NCBI GenBank assembly: GCA_963422775.4
Contig: CAUJSJ030000130.1
Location: forward strand, 1 to 64,000
From: Pelomonas sp963422775
GTDB taxonomy: Bacteria > Pseudomonadota > Gammaproteobacteria > Burkholderiales > Burkholderiaceae_C
Direction of reading: 5' to 3'
DNA: 64,000 nt
Shown here in pieces: positions 43,443 through 52,622 of the stretch. A program made the translations under genes and the position numbers. Position 1 is the stretch's first letter. Each line of letters opens with the position of its first letter. The notes under the pieces are model-generated. The model was not told the DNA's origin. It saw nothing but the letters and a program-made list of their open reading frames with translations, and ran no database searches.

Positions 43443-44588
43443 ATGAAAAGAATCCTTGCCTCCCTGTCCCTCGCCTGGTCGCTGACCGCACAGGCTCAGG
43501 CTCCGCTGCCCCCCGAGATCGCCGCGCGCAACTACGTGCTGATCGACCTGACCACGCACAAGACCCTGGCCGAGCGCGAGGCCGACGCGCCGCAGGATCC
43601 GGCCTCGTTGACCAAGTTGATGACCGCGTACGTCGTCTTCGGCGCGCTGCGCGAGAAGAAGCTGACGCTGGAGCAGACCCTGCCCGTGTCCAAGCGCGCC
43701 TGGGACGAGCGCAAGGGCGATCCCTCGCTGATGTTCATCGATATGACGATGACACCCAAGGTCGACGAACTGCTGCGCGGCCTCATCATCCAGAGTGGCA
43801 ACGACGCCGCCGTGGCGCTGGCCGAGGGCGTGGGTGGCACGGTCGAGAACTTCGTTCAACTGATGAACCGCCAGGCCCAGGCCTGGGGCCTCAAGCACAC
43901 CGAGTTCAAGAACGTGACCGGCATGACCGAGCCCGGCCACAAGAGCAGCGCGCGCGACATGGCCATCGTGGCCTCGCACATCATCACGGACTATCCCGAG
44001 TACTACGCCTACTACTCGCAGCGCGACTACACCTTCAACAAGATCCGCCAGGACAACCGCAACCTGCTGCTGCGCCGTGACCCGACGGTGGACGGCATGA
44101 AGACCGGCTTCACCGACACTGCCGGCTACTGCCTGGTGGCCAGCGCCAACCGTGAATTCCCCAACGGCAAGCGCCGCCTGCTGTCCGTCGTGATGGGCAC
44201 GGCCTCCAAGGAAGCCCGCGCCAGCGAAAGCCAGAAGCTGCTGAATTGGGGCTACACGGCGTTCGATGCCGTCAAGATCTTCGACGCCGGCAAGGCCATC
44301 GCGACCGTGCCGGTCTGGAAGGGCGAGGCCAAGGAGGTCAAGCTCGGCGCGGCCGACGCGATCTTCGTCGCCGTGCCGCACGGCGATGGCAGCAAGCTTC
44401 AAACCCAGGTCGAGCGCACCGATCCGCTGGTGGCGCCGCTGAACAAGGGCCAGCGCGTTGGCACGCTGCGCGTGACGACGACGGCCGGCGCGCCGGTGGC
44501 CGAGGTGCCGCTGATCGTGCAGGACGCCGTGCCGGTCGCCGGCATCTTCGGCCGAGCCTTCGACTCGATTCGCCTCTGGATTAAGTGA
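43443..44588 (+). CDS. dacA: D-alanyl-D-alanine carboxypeptidase (PBP5/6 type)
   Basis: This periplasmic penicillin-binding protein trims the terminal D-Ala from peptidoglycan pentapeptides. The 381-residue precursor has a signal peptide (KRILASLSLAWSLTAQAQA), SxxK at Ser55-Lys58 (SLTK), SGN at 118-120 and KTG at 220-222. It ends with a C-terminal PBP5-type domain and an amphipathic tail (FGRAFDSIRLWIK) for membrane anchoring. The stop overlaps the next start (TGATG), as in the conserved dacA-ybeD-lipB-lipA order. Confidence 0.96.
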   Translation: MKRILASLSLAWSLTAQAQAPLPPEIAARNYVLIDLTTHKTLAEREADAPQDPASLTKLMTAYVVFGALREKKLTLEQTLPVSKRAWDERKGDPSLMFIDMTMTPKVDELLRGLIIQSGNDAAVALAEGVGGTVENFVQLMNRQAQAWGLKHTEFKNVTGMTEPGHKSSARDMAIVASHIITDYPEYYAYYSQRDYTFNKIRQDNRNLLLRRDPTVDGMKTGFTDTAGYCLVASANREFPNGKRRLLSVVMGTASKEARASESQKLLNWGYTAFDAVKIFDAGKAIATVPVWKGEAKEVKLGAADAIFVAVPHGDGSKLQTQVERTDPLVAPLNKGQRVGTLRVTTTAGAPVAEVPLIVQDAVPVAGIFGRAFDSIRLWIK

Positions 44589-44872
44589 TGAACCTGCCAC
44601 CCGACATCCCGCCCGAGCAGTCGCTCATCGAATACCCGTCGCAGTTCCCGATCAAGGTCATGGGCGCGCATGTCGACGGCTTCGTCGAGGCCATCGCCCA
44701 CGTGGCGCGGCAGTTCGATCCGGGCTTCGACGCCGCCACCATCGAGCAGCGCCCGAGCAAGGGCGGCAACTACCTGGGCCTGACGATCACCATCACGGCC
44801 ACCAGCCGCGAGCAGCTCGACGAGATCTACCGCACGCTGACGACGCACCCGATGGTCAAGGTCGTGCTCTAA
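44588..44872 (+). CDS. ybeD: DUF493 family protein (YbeD-like)
   Basis: The 94-residue protein has the DUF493/YbeD fold pattern: LIEYPSQFPIKVMGAH, then KGGNYLGLTITITATSREQLDEIYRTL and a terminal VKVVL strand, similar to ACT-like regulatory domains. In many proteobacteria it sits between dacA and lipB. Function is not established. The ATG at 44588 overlaps the dacA stop. Confidence 0.92.
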   Translation: MNLPPDIPPEQSLIEYPSQFPIKVMGAHVDGFVEAIAHVARQFDPGFDAATIEQRPSKGGNYLGLTITITATSREQLDEIYRTLTTHPMVKVVL

Positions 44873-44915
44873 CGCACTATCCAGGTGTAGAGTCTTCAGC
44901 CACTTTGGGGCTGGC

Positions 44916-46136
44916 ATGGACCTCTACACCCTCGCCGTCGTCACCTGCCTGAGCGCGGCCTTCATGGCGCTGGGCATGGGCGCCCTGTACTGGGCCAGCC
45001 GGGGCGAGCGCGCCCTGCTCGACTGGGCACTGGCCGGCGTGCTCTTCTTCGTCAATGGGCTGCTGGTCTTTCTGCTGAACGGCCTGCTCGGCCTGTTCGC
45101 CAGCGACAAACCGCTGGTCACGGCGCTGGCGCTGGGTGTGGCCAATGCCTGCACGGCGGGCGGCCAACTGGCCGTGCTGTCCGGGCTGCGCCGCCATCTG
45201 GGGCGTCCGCACTGCCTGGGCTGGGCACTGGGCCTGGGCGTGCTGGTGGTTGCCGTGCATGCCCTGCCCGGCGCGCGCAGCGTCGAGGCCCGGCTGCTCA
45301 TCATGCTGCCGCTGCTGCTGGCCATCAGCCTCACGACCGTGCTCACCATCCTGCGCTCGCCCAGCTACCGCTGGCGTTCGGCGCTGACGGGCCTGCTCGT
45401 CGTGGAACTGCTCTACGCCTTGCAGCTCAGTGCGCGAATTGCGCTCGTTGCGTCGCACATGGGCGCGGAGCGCCAGATCCTGGGCAGCGACCTGATCCAG
45501 ACCTTCGGCCGGCTGTCGATGTTCATGTTCATCGCGCTGTCGTCGGCGGCCTGTGCGCTGATGGTGATCCGCAAGCAGGCCCTGGCGCTGCGCCAGCATG
45601 CCGAGACCGACCCCATGACCGGCTGGCTCAACCGCTGGACGCTGGCTCAGGTGCTGGGCAGCGAGTTCGAGCGCGCCCGGCGTACCGGCGCGGGCTTTCA
45701 CCTCGTCACCTTCGACATCGACCATTTCAAGCGCATCAACGACCAGCATGGCCATGCCGTGGGCGACCAGGCGATCCGGCATGTCACCGCGCTGGTGGCG
45801 CATGAGCTGCGCGGCTACGACCAGAAGTTCCGCATCGGCGGCGAGGAGTTCGTCATCTGCGTGCCCGGCCAGCCCGGCGACGTCGCGGCCCAGGTGGCCG
45901 AACGGCTGCGGCTGCGCGTCGAGCGCACGCCGCTGACGACGGAGCAGGGGCCGGTGGTGATCACGGTCAGCGTGGGCCATGCCGGCGCCCAGGCCGATGA
46001 CCCGGACTGGGAGGCCGTGCTCAAGCGCGCCGACCTGGCGCTTTACCAGGCCAAGCAGGGTGGCCGCAACCGCGTCGTCGCTGCTTCAGCTACTGGACGC
46101 GTGGGTCTGAGCTCGTGTCCAGCGCCTGGCGCTTGA
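44916..46136 (+). CDS. Membrane diguanylate cyclase (multi-helix sensor plus GGDEF)
   Basis: The 406-residue protein has six or seven hydrophobic helices in residues 1-220 (for example LAVVTCLSAAFMALGMGALYW and FMFIALSSAACALMVI). A cytosolic GGDEF domain follows (DPMTGWLNRW, intact GGEEF near 308). An RGYD I-site lies five residues before it, so both activity and feedback inhibition are expected. The input module is of an unrecognised MASE-like type. It lies between ybeD and lipB and overlaps the convergent Sel1 gene by 47 bp. Confidence 0.93.
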   Translation: MDLYTLAVVTCLSAAFMALGMGALYWASRGERALLDWALAGVLFFVNGLLVFLLNGLLGLFASDKPLVTALALGVANACTAGGQLAVLSGLRRHLGRPHCLGWALGLGVLVVAVHALPGARSVEARLLIMLPLLLAISLTTVLTILRSPSYRWRSALTGLLVVELLYALQLSARIALVASHMGAERQILGSDLIQTFGRLSMFMFIALSSAACALMVIRKQALALRQHAETDPMTGWLNRWTLAQVLGSEFERARRTGAGFHLVTFDIDHFKRINDQHGHAVGDQAIRHVTALVAHELRGYDQKFRIGGEEFVICVPGQPGDVAAQVAERLRLRVERTPLTTEQGPVVITVSVGHAGAQADDPDWEAVLKRADLALYQAKQGGRNRVVAASATGRVGLSSCPAPGA

Positions 46137-46725
46137 ACCGGGCCGCCTCGTCGCCGTTCTTGGCAGCCACGTCGTACCAGTAGCGCGCCAGTCGCGCGTC
46201 GGCCTCCACGCCCAGCCCGGTCTCGAACATCGACGCGACCAGGTATTGCGCGCCGACGTCACCCGCCTTGGCCGCCTCCAGGTACCAGCGATGAGCCTGT
46301 GCCATGTCCTTGGCGCGGCCACGGCCGAGGTAGTAGCAGGTGGCGGTGGCCAGCGCGCCATCGCCACTGCCGTGTTCGGCTGCGCGCTCGAACCAGCCGC
46401 AGGCGGCCTTCGCATCAGGCTTGCCGTGGCGGCCCTGCTCGATCATTTCGCCCAGCGCGTTCTCGGCCAGTGCCAGTTGCCGGGCCGCGGCGCCTTGCAG
46501 CAGCTGCCAGGCCTTGGCGTCGCTGGCGCCGGGCAGCTCGCGGCGCAGGTTCATCATCGCCAGGTTGAACTGGCCCAGCGGCTCGCCGCGCCTGGCGGAG
46601 TCGGCAAAGCCGCGCGCCGCCGCCTTCAGGTCGCCGTCGTCATAGGCGGTCAGCGCGTCGGACAGGGCGCTCGCCTGGGCGAGCGAGGCGGCGAGCAGCA
46701 GGGCGGCGATCAGGGGCTTCTTCAT
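46090..46725 (-). CDS. Exported Sel1-like (TPR) repeat protein
   Basis: The 211-residue protein has a signal peptide (KKPLIAALLLAASLAQASA) and about four Sel1-like repeats: FNLAMMNLRRELPG, AENALGEMIEQGRHG, ALATATCYYLGRGRAKD and AQYLVASMFETGLGVEAD. Each carries the AxxxLGxxYxxG pattern in partial form. Such proteins are periplasmic adaptors for protein contacts. It converges on and overlaps the diguanylate cyclase gene and is divergent from lipB. Confidence 0.88.
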   Translation of the reverse strand: MKKPLIAALLLAASLAQASALSDALTAYDDGDLKAAARGFADSARRGEPLGQFNLAMMNLRRELPGASDAKAWQLLQGAAARQLALAENALGEMIEQGRHGKPDAKAACGWFERAAEHGSGDGALATATCYYLGRGRAKDMAQAHRWYLEAAKAGDVGAQYLVASMFETGLGVEADARLARYWYDVAAKNGDEAARFKRQALDTSSDPRVQ

Positions 46726-46781
46726 CGGGTCCAGTCGGCTCAGCGGAGCGAAGGCTTACAGCGGCTGCCTATGATGCCCGC

Positions 46782-47450
46782 ATGATCGTCAAGACTCTCG
46801 GGCGGGTCGAATACCTGCCCACGCTGGAGGCCATGCGGGCCTTCACGGCGGCAAGAGACGCCGACACGCCGGACGAACTCTGGCTGTGCGAGCACCCGCC
46901 CACCTTCACCCAAGGCCTGGCCGGCAAGCCGGAGCATCTGCTGCTGCCCGGTGACATCCCCGTCGTTGCGACCGAGCGCGGCGGCCAGGTGACGTATCAC
47001 GGTCCCGGTCAGGTCACGGCCTATCCCCTCGTCGACCTGCGGCGGCTGGGCATCTTCGTCAAGGAATACGTCTTCCGCCTGGAGACGGCCCTCATCCAGA
47101 CGCTGGACAGCTACGGCGTGACCGGCCTGCGCGTGGGCGGCGCGCCGGGCATCTACGTGCGCCCGGCCGACCCCGGCAGCCATGCGGCGCTGGCCGGGCC
47201 GGTCGACCCGGCCGATGCGTTCCGGGGCCTGGCCAAGGTCGCCGCCCTGGGCATCAAGGTCAGCCGCCACTGCACCTATCACGGCCTCGCGCTCAATGTC
47301 GCGATGGACCTGGAGCCCTTTCTCCGCATCAATCCGTGCGGCTACGAAGGGCTGCAAACCACGTCTCTCGATAAACTCGGGGTTTTCACCGACTGGTCCA
47401 CCGCGGCCGGGCTGCTCGCCGAGCGCCTGTCCGCACAGCTGACGCCCTGA
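46782..47450 (+). CDS. lipB: Octanoyl-[acyl-carrier-protein] transferase LipB
   Basis: LipB moves octanoate from ACP to the lipoyl domains of 2-oxoacid dehydrogenases and GcvH. The 222-residue protein has LWLCEHPPTFTQGLAGK, RGGQVTYHGPGQVTAYPLVDL and the catalytic Lys/Cys segment KVSRHCTYHGLALNV. It lies 3 bp before lipA. The unusual feature is the pair of genes between ybeD and lipB. Confidence 0.97.
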   Translation: MIVKTLGRVEYLPTLEAMRAFTAARDADTPDELWLCEHPPTFTQGLAGKPEHLLLPGDIPVVATERGGQVTYHGPGQVTAYPLVDLRRLGIFVKEYVFRLETALIQTLDSYGVTGLRVGGAPGIYVRPADPGSHAALAGPVDPADAFRGLAKVAALGIKVSRHCTYHGLALNVAMDLEPFLRINPCGYEGLQTTSLDKLGVFTDWSTAAGLLAERLSAQLTP

Positions 47451-47453
47451 TCC

Positions 47454-48437
47454 ATGTCCGACACCACTTACGACCCGACGATCAAGCAAAAGGCCGAGGC
47501 CAAGACCTCGCGCATCCCGATCAAGATCGTTCCCGTCGCTCAGGCGGAGGTGCTGAAGAAGCCCGACTGGATCCGCGTGAAGGCCGGCTCGCCGTCCACC
47601 CGCTTCTACGAGATCAAGCAGATCCTGCGCGAGCACAAGCTGCACACCGTCTGCGAGGAAGCGAGCTGCCCCAACATCGGCGAATGCTTCGGCAAGGGCA
47701 CAGCCACCTTCATGATCATGGGCGACAAGTGCACGCGCCGCTGCCCGTTCTGCGACGTCGGCCACGGCCGGCCCGACCCCCTGGATGTGGACGAGCCGCT
47801 GAACCTGGCCAAGACCATCGCCGCGTTGAAGCTGAAGTACGTCGTCATCACCAGCGTCGACCGCGACGACCTGAAGGACGGCGGTGCCGGCCACTTCGCC
47901 GAGTGCATCTCCAAGGTCCGCGAGCTGAGCCCGGCGACGCAGATCGAGGTGCTGGTGCCGGACTTCCGCGGCCGCGCCGACCGCGCGCTGGACATCCTGA
48001 AGGCCGCGCCGCCGGACGTGATGAACCACAACCTCGAGACCGCGCCGCGCCTGTACAAGGAAGCGCGCCCGGGGTCGGACTACCAGTTCAGCCTGGACCT
48101 GCTCAAGCGCTTCAAGCAGGCAGTGCCCGGCGTGCCGACCAAGAGCGGCATCATGGTGGGCCTGGGCGAGACGGACGAGGAGATCCTGCAGGTCATGCGC
48201 GACATGCGCGCGCACGACATCGACATGATCACCATCGGCCAGTACCTGGCGCCGTCGGGCCACCACCTGCCGGTGCGCCGCTATGTGCACCCCGACACCT
48301 TCAAGACGTTCGAGGCCGAGGCCTACAAGATGGGCTTCACGCACGCGGCTGTCGGCGCGATGGTGCGTTCCAGCTACCACGCGGACCAGCAGGCCCACGC
48401 GGCCCTCAATCCGACGGTCAGCCCGACCGCGGCCTGA
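47454..48437 (+). CDS. lipA: Lipoyl synthase (radical SAM)
   Basis: LipA inserts two sulfurs into protein-bound octanoate. The 327-residue protein has the auxiliary cluster cysteines in CEEASCPNIGEC, the radical SAM CxxxCxxC in CTRRCPFC, and the C-terminal serine of the auxiliary site in VRSSYHAD. The length is standard. It is the second gene of a lipB-lipA unit. Confidence 0.98.
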   Translation: MSDTTYDPTIKQKAEAKTSRIPIKIVPVAQAEVLKKPDWIRVKAGSPSTRFYEIKQILREHKLHTVCEEASCPNIGECFGKGTATFMIMGDKCTRRCPFCDVGHGRPDPLDVDEPLNLAKTIAALKLKYVVITSVDRDDLKDGGAGHFAECISKVRELSPATQIEVLVPDFRGRADRALDILKAAPPDVMNHNLETAPRLYKEARPGSDYQFSLDLLKRFKQAVPGVPTKSGIMVGLGETDEEILQVMRDMRAHDIDMITIGQYLAPSGHHLPVRRYVHPDTFKTFEAEAYKMGFTHAAVGAMVRSSYHADQQAHAALNPTVSPTAA

Positions 48438-49433
48438 TCACCCCGCCAGCGCCGCGGGCCGCGCCGGACGCGGCTGCGGTGCCATCGGCGGCACCTGCGG
48501 CGCGTCGTTCAAACGCAGGAACTTGAAGCCGGCCAGCTGCGGCTTGTTCTGCCCCGCCTGGCGCGCATCGCGCGCCGCCATGCGGGCGATGAAGGCCTGC
48601 AGCGTCTCCTCGCGCACCTGCGGCTCGGCCGAGTGCAGCAGGTGGCGCGAGCCATCCGCGCCGGTGACGATCAAGCCCACGTGCGAGGCCCACGAGTCGG
48701 CACCGCGCGACGAGATCACGTTGACGAAATCGCCGTCCTGCAGCTGCGCCTCGATGGCGACCACGTCCTGCTTGGCCACAAACACATCGTCGAAGTTCTG
48801 CATCGGGATGTCGCGCGTGATCTTGAACTGCTTGAGCAGGAAGGCCTTGCGGTCGATGACCTGGCGGTAGGCCTGCGTCGGCACGCCGAGCGCGCTGGTG
48901 ATGTCCGTCACCAGCCAGCGATTGGAGAGATTCCAGTCGGCCTCGGTGTAGTGGTTGCGCGTGGCCGTGCCGATGACGCCGTCGCGGTAGCGGATGCGTT
49001 GCAGCATCCAGAAGAACTCCTCCCAGGAGGCGCTCAGGGCCATCGCGTAGACATGTTCGGCGAAGACGACGCAGTCGCTCTTGGCGAGATCGAACAGCGG
49101 CTGGGCGTCGTAGGTCTCGTAAGGGAACTCGCCGAGCAGGAAGAGCTCGTAGGGCTGGCCGATGTTTTTGCGCGCCAGCGCGGCGATGCGCTGGCGCAGG
49201 GCCGGCTGGTCCAGCTGTTGCCAGGCCAGGAAGCGGCCCAGTTCGGCGGGCTGCATGCGGTATAGAGGCTTGTTCAGCATGTCGCCCAGCGCGGCAGCGT
49301 CCAGCCCCACGCGGCGCGCGGCGTCGAGCTGTGCGGCCGTCGGCTCGATGCGCGGCGGCGGTGCGGGCTGCGGTTGGTGTGCGCAGGCGGTCAATAGCAG
49401 CGCAAGGGCAAGGGGTGCAAGGATCTTGTGCAT
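48438..49433 (-). CDS. DUF1460-type lipoprotein (NlpC/P60-like amidase fold)
   Basis: The 331-residue protein has a lipobox (LLTACAHQ), so it is a lipoprotein. The DUF1460 domain follows, with the likely catalytic Cys in KSDCVVFAEHVY and a His in SHVGLIVTG. DUF1460 proteins are N-acetylmuramoyl-L-alanine amidase-like enzymes acting on peptidoglycan fragments. The final 20 residues are Pro/Ala-rich. Its stop abuts the lipA stop, facing it. Confidence 0.88.
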   Translation of the reverse strand: MHKILAPLALALLLTACAHQPQPAPPPRIEPTAAQLDAARRVGLDAAALGDMLNKPLYRMQPAELGRFLAWQQLDQPALRQRIAALARKNIGQPYELFLLGEFPYETYDAQPLFDLAKSDCVVFAEHVYAMALSASWEEFFWMLQRIRYRDGVIGTATRNHYTEADWNLSNRWLVTDITSALGVPTQAYRQVIDRKAFLLKQFKITRDIPMQNFDDVFVAKQDVVAIEAQLQDGDFVNVISSRGADSWASHVGLIVTGADGSRHLLHSAEPQVREETLQAFIARMAARDARQAGQNKPQLAGFKFLRLNDAPQVPPMAPQPRPARPAALAG

Positions 49434-49514
49434 CGCCGCAGTGTCAGCCGGGGGCCGGCGTTGCGGTCATGAGAGCTTGTGGGCCACCCATAACGTCCCG
49501 ACAACAGGGGTGGC

Positions 49515-50006
49515 TCAGGCCTCGGCCAGCAATTGCTCGATGAGCCCGTGCAGCGCGGCGAAGTCGGGTTCGCCGACAAAGCGCTTGACGATCTCGCCAC
49601 GCTTGTTGATGACGAAGGTGGTCGGCGTCATCTGCACCGGGCCGAAGGCCTGGGCGACGCTGCCGGTGTTGTCGATGGCCACGCCGAAGGGCAGCTTGCG
49701 CGTCTCGGCGAACCGGGACACGAAGGCGGGCGGGTCGTAGCTCATCGCGACAGCCAGCGTGTCCAGGCCGCGGGCCTTGTACTTGTCGTGCGTGGCGACG
49801 ATCTGCGGCATTTCCTTCACGCAGGTCGCGCAGCTGGTGGCCCAGAAGTTCACCAGCATGACCTTGCCGGCCCATTGCTGGGAGCTGGCCTTCTGGCCGT
49901 TCAGCAGCACGTAATCGACGGCGGGCGCGTGCTCGCGGGCGCAGCCCGACAGCGCAGCAGCGCAGATCAGCGCAAGGGCGGGAGCGAGGCGGCGGCGGGA
50001 CAGCAT
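49515..50006 (-). CDS. TlpA/ResA-like thioredoxin-fold lipoprotein
   Basis: The 163-residue protein has a lipobox (ALSGCARE) and a thioredoxin fold with the active site CATC in WATSCATCVKEMP, then a cis-Pro loop (MTPTTFVINKRGE). TlpA-like proteins reduce disulfides in the periplasm, for example in cytochrome c maturation. No partner cytochrome gene is adjacent. It is downstream of the degenerate kinase gene with 47 bp between. Confidence 0.9.
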   Translation of the reverse strand: MLSRRRLAPALALICAAALSGCAREHAPAVDYVLLNGQKASSQQWAGKVMLVNFWATSCATCVKEMPQIVATHDKYKARGLDTLAVAMSYDPPAFVSRFAETRKLPFGVAIDNTGSVAQAFGPVQMTPTTFVINKRGEIVKRFVGEPDFAALHGLIEQLLAEA

Positions 50007-50053
50007 GGGCGGGATTTTAGGCGCCGGCCCGAATCCCCCTGGCGGCGATGGCC

Positions 50054-51205
50054 TCAGGGCCGCTTGGCCAGCTCGAACATCAGCAGCGACGGCAGCGCAT
50101 CTGGCAGGTGGCGGCGCGAGATGCGCGCCACGCCGTCGCTGGTGGCCGTGGAGAGCTGGGTGCGGTGCTCGCCGTCGAACATCTCGACGAAGCAGAAGTC
50201 CGGCGCGTCGCGGCCGACACCGGCAATGAGCTGCAGCAGGGGTTCGCTCATCAGCGCGGCGTCGAAGAGCAGCGCATGGGGCAGGCCCTCGCGGCAGAAC
50301 TGCTCGGCCTCGGCCACATTGCCCACGGTGTCGATCAGCATGCCCATGTGCCGCACGGCGGCCTGGGCCTCGGCACGCAGTTCGCGGTTTGCCGAGAGGA
50401 TCAGCAGCTGGCAGCCCGCCAGCGGGCGGGAGTTGCCACCCATGCGCTCGGCCTCGGCTTCCAACCGGGCGTGCGTGCTGTCGGGCGCCGGCGGGGCCTC
50501 GTCAGGCGCGAGCTGATTGAACTCCAGCGTCAGCAGCGTGATGCCAGCCTCCTGCTCGCGCAGCGGCAGCACACCCAGCGTGATGGCCGTCTGTTCAAGC
50601 AGCCGCCAGGCCAGGGAGTCCAGCCCTGGTGTAGCCGCATGCGGATCGGCGTCGTCGCTCAGCAGCTCCAGCGCGCGGTGCGCAAAGCGGCAGCTCAGGC
50701 GGGCCTTCACCGGCCAGGGGGTCAGGTCCAGTCGCAGGTCGACGGAGGAATGCGTGTTGGCCAGCGCCCAGTCCATCAGCGCATTCAGCAGCGCGAAGAG
50801 CAGGGCGCCGTCCGCCCAGATCTCGACGGGCTTGAGCGATTGGCGCACCTGCACGCCCCGCGCCTGGGTCTCGCGGCTGCGCTGGGCCAGCACGCTGCGC
50901 AGCATCTGCGTGAGGTGCTGGCGCTCGCGGTTCAGGCGCAGGCGCCCGGAGGCCAGACGCGAAAGCTGCTGGCCCAGCATGCCGGCGGTGCGGGCGTCGT
51001 CCACACTGCGGCGCAGCAGGCGCAGGCCGCGGCGGTCGATCTGGCCGGTGGTGGCGAGGTTCTGGATCTGCTCCAGCGCCGCGCTCAGCGGCCCGGCGAT
51101 CTCGGCGCCCAGCTGCTGGACGATATCTGCCCACTGGACCGGCGTCGGCTCAGGCATGACATCGTTGGCGGCACTCGCTGGCGCGGAAGAAGGTGGTGTG
51201 GACAT
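50054..51205 (-). CDS. Degenerate histidine-kinase/receiver-like protein
   Basis: The 383-residue protein is arranged like a hybrid kinase but lacks its key residues. A helix aligns with the H box but reads GAEIAGPLS, with Ala where His is expected. The N-box-like region LLNALMDWAL has no canonical Asn pair, and no DxGxG is seen. The C-terminal receiver-like domain reads LLILSANRELR, without the acidic pair; LLFDAALM keeps an Asp, but no Lys-Pro is seen. A regulatory scaffold is likely. No membrane segment is present. My family placement is by alignment by eye. Confidence 0.65.
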   Translation of the reverse strand: MSTPPSSAPASAANDVMPEPTPVQWADIVQQLGAEIAGPLSAALEQIQNLATTGQIDRRGLRLLRRSVDDARTAGMLGQQLSRLASGRLRLNRERQHLTQMLRSVLAQRSRETQARGVQVRQSLKPVEIWADGALLFALLNALMDWALANTHSSVDLRLDLTPWPVKARLSCRFAHRALELLSDDADPHAATPGLDSLAWRLLEQTAITLGVLPLREQEAGITLLTLEFNQLAPDEAPPAPDSTHARLEAEAERMGGNSRPLAGCQLLILSANRELRAEAQAAVRHMGMLIDTVGNVAEAEQFCREGLPHALLFDAALMSEPLLQLIAGVGRDAPDFCFVEMFDGEHRTQLSTATSDGVARISRRHLPDALPSLLMFELAKRP

Positions 51206-51345
51206 GACCCGGTGGCTGCGGACCCGAGGCGGATGGTTCTAGGTGGTGGGCCCACCTCGGTGCGTAGACGCATGCTGAGGACATGCGGCCGCCACCTCCA
51301 TCCCCCGGCCAGGGGGAAACCCTTGGTTCAGGGGTGGGTTAGCCC

Positions 51346-52584
51346 TCACGCGATGACGCCTGCTGCGCGCCAGGTCGTGATTTCTTCCGCAGAACAGCCG
51401 GCTTCTCGCAGCAACTCGTCGCTGTGTTGCCCCAACAGCGGGGGCGCGTGGCGGTAGGTGATCGGTGTGGCGGACAGCTTCATCGGGCTGGCGACGAGGC
51501 GCAGATCGGGCGTCAGGGGGTGGGGCATGGCAACCACCGCGCCGCGAGCTTGCGCCTGCGGGTCGGCCAGCGCCTCACCAATAGAGTTGATCGAGCCGCA
51601 GGGCACCTTGGCGGCCTCCAGCGCGGCCAGCCAATCGGCCCGGGGGCGCTGGCGCATGGCTTCTTCCAGCTGCGGCACGAGGACGGCGCGGTGGCGCACG
51701 CGCTCCGAGTTGGTGGCGAAGCGGGGGTCGGTCGCCCAGTCCGGGCGGCCGGCGATCTCGCAGAACTTGGCGAACTGGCGGTCGTTGCCGACGGCCAGGA
51801 TCAGATAGCCGTCGCTCGCTTCGAAGGTCTGGTACGGCACGATGTTCTGGTGCGCATTGCCCATGCGGCCCGGCGCCTTGCCGCTGCACAGGTAGTTGCT
51901 GCCCAGGTTGGCGAGCATGGCGAGTTGGGTGTCGAGCAGGGCCATGTCGATGACCTGGCCCTGGCCGGTGGCGTCGCGGTGGCGCAGCGCGGCCAGGATG
52001 GCGACGGTGGCATACATGCCGGTGAAGAGGTCGGCCACGGCCACACCGACCTTCTGCGGCCCGCCACCAGGCAGGTCGTCGCGCTCGCCGGTGACGCTCA
52101 TCAACCCGCCCATGCCCTGCACGGCGTAGTCGTAGCCGGCGCGCTCGGCGTAGGGCCCGGTCTGGCCGAAGCCGGTGATGGAGCAGATGACGAGGCCTGG
52201 GTGCTCGGCCAGCAGGCTTTGCGCATCCAGCCCGTAGCGGGCCAGGTCGCCGACCTTGAAGTTTTCCACCAGCACGTCGACTTGCGCGGCCAGCCTGCGC
52301 ACGATGGCCTGCCCCTCGGGTGTGGCGAGGTCGACGGCCAGCGAGCGCTTGTTGCGGTTGGCGCCGAGGAAATAGGCTGCCTCGGAGGTGTCGTGGCCGT
52401 CGGCGTCCTTCAGATAGGGCGGGCCCCAGGCGCGGGTGTCGTCGCCGCTGCCGGGGCGTTCGATCTTGATGACGTCGGCGCCCAGGTCGGCCAGGGTCTG
52501 CGTGCACCACGGACCGGCCAGCACGCGGGACAGGTCCAGCACGCGCACGCCCGCCAGGGCTTGAGGAAGGGGCATATCTTGCAT
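51346..52584 (-). CDS. Family III CoA-transferase (CaiB/BaiF/Frc type)
   Basis: The 412-residue protein starts with ALAGVRVLDLSRVLAGPWCTQ and DLGADVIKIERPGSGDDTR, both classic for this family, and has the catalytic Asp in VADLFTGMYA. These enzymes move CoA between carboxylic acids (formyl-CoA/oxalate, carnitine, succinyl-CoA and others); the acid is not predictable here. The ATG at 52584 is used, since earlier in-frame codons fall outside the conserved N terminus. No partner dehydrogenase is next to it. Confidence 0.93.
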   Translation of the reverse strand: MQDMPLPQALAGVRVLDLSRVLAGPWCTQTLADLGADVIKIERPGSGDDTRAWGPPYLKDADGHDTSEAAYFLGANRNKRSLAVDLATPEGQAIVRRLAAQVDVLVENFKVGDLARYGLDAQSLLAEHPGLVICSITGFGQTGPYAERAGYDYAVQGMGGLMSVTGERDDLPGGGPQKVGVAVADLFTGMYATVAILAALRHRDATGQGQVIDMALLDTQLAMLANLGSNYLCSGKAPGRMGNAHQNIVPYQTFEASDGYLILAVGNDRQFAKFCEIAGRPDWATDPRFATNSERVRHRAVLVPQLEEAMRQRPRADWLAALEAAKVPCGSINSIGEALADPQAQARGAVVAMPHPLTPDLRLVASPMKLSATPITYRHAPPLLGQHSDELLREAGCSAEEITTWRAAGVIA

Positions 52585-52622
52585 CGCGGAATTGTCGGCG
52601 GCCGGCTGCCGATAATTCGGCC

